Positions 5,006 to 6,071 of a stretch of DNA of 6,071 bases are shown here, one piece after another. The DNA is from an uncultured Clostridia bacterium. Lineage in GTDB: Bacteria; Bacillota; Clostridia; Oscillospirales; Acutalibacteraceae. A program made the position numbers and the translations under genes. The DNA is taken from contig CALDPI010000213.1 in NCBI GenBank assembly GCA_937912045.1, positions 1-6,071 on the forward strand, written 5' to 3'. Numbering within the stretch: position 1 is the first letter of the stretch; every line of letters begins with the position of its first letter. Below the pieces are notes generated by a model. That model saw only the letters and a program-made list of their open reading frames with translations. It made no database searches and was not told the origin of the DNA.

Positions 5006-6071
5006 ATGATAGATACAGAAAAATACCTAAAACTTCGGGACAATATAATTGAAAAAGATTTTTCCCGTATGAATAATATGCAATTCAAGGCTGTCACAAC
5101 GGTGAACGGTCCGCTTTTGGTGCTTGCAGGCGCAGGCTCGGGTAAGACAACCGTGCTTGTAAACCGCGTCGCCTGTCTTATAAAATACGGTGCCGCATAC
5201 GGCTCTCATGAGCTGCCCTTTGCACTATCCGAGGGTGCGGTTGCCGCAGGCGAGGAATACCTTGCAGGCAGAAGCGACACACTGCCTGTGGAGGCATTTT
5301 GCGTAAATCCGCCAAAGCCGTGGGAAATCCTTGCCATCACCTTTACAAACAAGGCGGCAGGCGAACTCAAGGACAGAATTGTTTCAGTGCTGGGTGAAGC
5401 AGGCAATGATATATGGGCCGGCACCTTCCATTCGGTCTGCGGCAGAATGCTCCGCCGCGATGCCGACAGGATTGGCTACGACCGCCATTTTTCCATATAC
5501 GATACCGATGACAGCAAGCGCGTTATGAAGGAGTGCCTTAAAGAACTCGGCATTGAAGAAAAATATCTTCCCGTAAAGTCGGTGCTTTCGGCCATAAGCA
5601 GCGCAAAGGATTCGCTCATATCACCAAGCGAGTTTGAAAAAACAACGGGCAGCGATTTCCGTATGAAGAAAATTGCCGAGGCATATAGGCTTTATCAGAA
5701 AAAGCTTTACGATGCCGACGCCATGGACTTTGACGATATGATATATAATACCGTACGTCTTTTATCGGAAAATGATGATATTAAAGAGTATTATAACCGC
5801 AAATTCAAGTACATAATGGTTGACGAATATCAGGATACCAACCATGCGCAGTACGTGCTTGTAAAGCTGTTGGCAGACGGATATAAAAACCTCTGCGTCG
5901 TAGGCGATGACGACCAGAGCATTTACCGCTTCCGCGGTGCCACGATAGAGAATATTTTAAGCTTTGAGGATTCGTATACCAATGCTAAGGTCATAAGGCT
6001 TGAGCAGAATTACCGCTCTGTCAATAAAATATTGAATGCCGCCAATGCAGTGATACGCACCAATGCCGCAC
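5006..6071 (+). CDS. UvrD/PcrA-family superfamily 1 DNA helicase, N-terminal part (runs off right edge)
   Basis: The 355 visible residues are the N-terminal half of an ATP-dependent 3'-5' DNA helicase of the UvrD/PcrA type, which acts in nucleotide excision repair and in clearing proteins from DNA. Motifs in order: Q-motif area MNNMQFKAV (22-30), Walker A AGAGSGKT (41-48), motif Ia AITFTNKAA (110-118), AGTFHSVC (138-145), motif II VDEYQDTN (272-279), motif III VGDDDQSIYRFRGA (299-312) and motif IV RLEQNYRS (331-338). Domains 2A/2B and the C-terminus lie beyond the window. Between Walker A and motif Ia there are 61 residues; G. stearothermophilus PcrA as I remember it has about 22, so about 39 extra (around residues 62-103). 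The start at ATG 5006 has GGAG 7 nt upstream; the ATG at 4993 leads to an early stop. PcrA is the most likely ortholog, but UvrD-like paralogs are possible, so no symbol is given. Confidence 0.92.
   Translation, partial: MIDTEKYLKLRDNIIEKDFSRMNNMQFKAVTTVNGPLLVLAGAGSGKTTVLVNRVACLIKYGAAYGSHELPFALSEGAVAAGEEYLAGRSDTLPVEAFCVNPPKPWEILAITFTNKAAGELKDRIVSVLGEAGNDIWAGTFHSVCGRMLRRDADRIGYDRHFSIYDTDDSKRVMKECLKELGIEEKYLPVKSVLSAISSAKDSLISPSEFEKTTGSDFRMKKIAEAYRLYQKKLYDADAMDFDDMIYNTVRLLSENDDIKEYYNRKFKYIMVDEYQDTNHAQYVLVKLLADGYKNLCVVGDDDQSIYRFRGATIENILSFEDSYTNAKVIRLEQNYRSVNKILNAANAVIRTNAA

Overview
The window looks like ordinary core chromosome of a low-to-moderate-GC Firmicute of the class Clostridia, plausibly a gut Oscillospiraceae/Ruminococcaceae-type organism. 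This rests on the protein types (a YhaM-like OB-fold protein, DUF975, AzlCD, family I pyrophosphatase, a PcrA with a long insertion), strong AGGAGG-type ribosome binding sites, and sigma-A-type TTGnnn-N17-TATAAT promoters. No phage, IS element, CRISPR array, tRNA or rRNA was seen.

Layout. Positions 1-186 (minus) hold the N-terminus of a YhaM-like OB-fold protein that runs off the left edge. A 131-bp divergent promoter region (187-317) separates it from a plus-strand cluster: a secreted, membrane-anchored TPM-domain protein with a His-rich and Gly-rich tail (318-1193), azlC (1196-1877, split by a one-base frameshift at about 1466-1469) and azlD (1870-2193). A hairpin with A/T tracts on both sides (2194-2223) ends this cluster and the converging minus-strand ppa gene (2222-2755). 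Upstream of ppa on the minus strand are a DUF975 membrane protein (2818-3435) and asnS, asparaginyl-tRNA synthetase (3492-4886). A second divergent promoter region (4887-5005) drives asnS leftward and a UvrD/PcrA-type helicase gene rightward (5006 to the right edge, incomplete).

How the genes fit together. Most are housekeeping: asparaginyl-tRNA charging, pyrophosphate removal (PPi is a product of tRNA charging), DNA repair and unwinding, and perhaps RNA turnover. AzlC and AzlD normally form a two-subunit branched-chain amino acid exporter. Here azlC is interrupted, so the pair is nonfunctional, or needs a +1 frameshift, or the sequence has an error. The TPM protein sits 2 nt upstream of azlC and is probably co-transcribed with it.

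I found no convincing undescribed system. The points most worth checking are the azlC frameshift, the TPM-azlCD gene arrangement with its His-rich tail, and the roughly 39-residue insertion in the helicase between motifs I and Ia.
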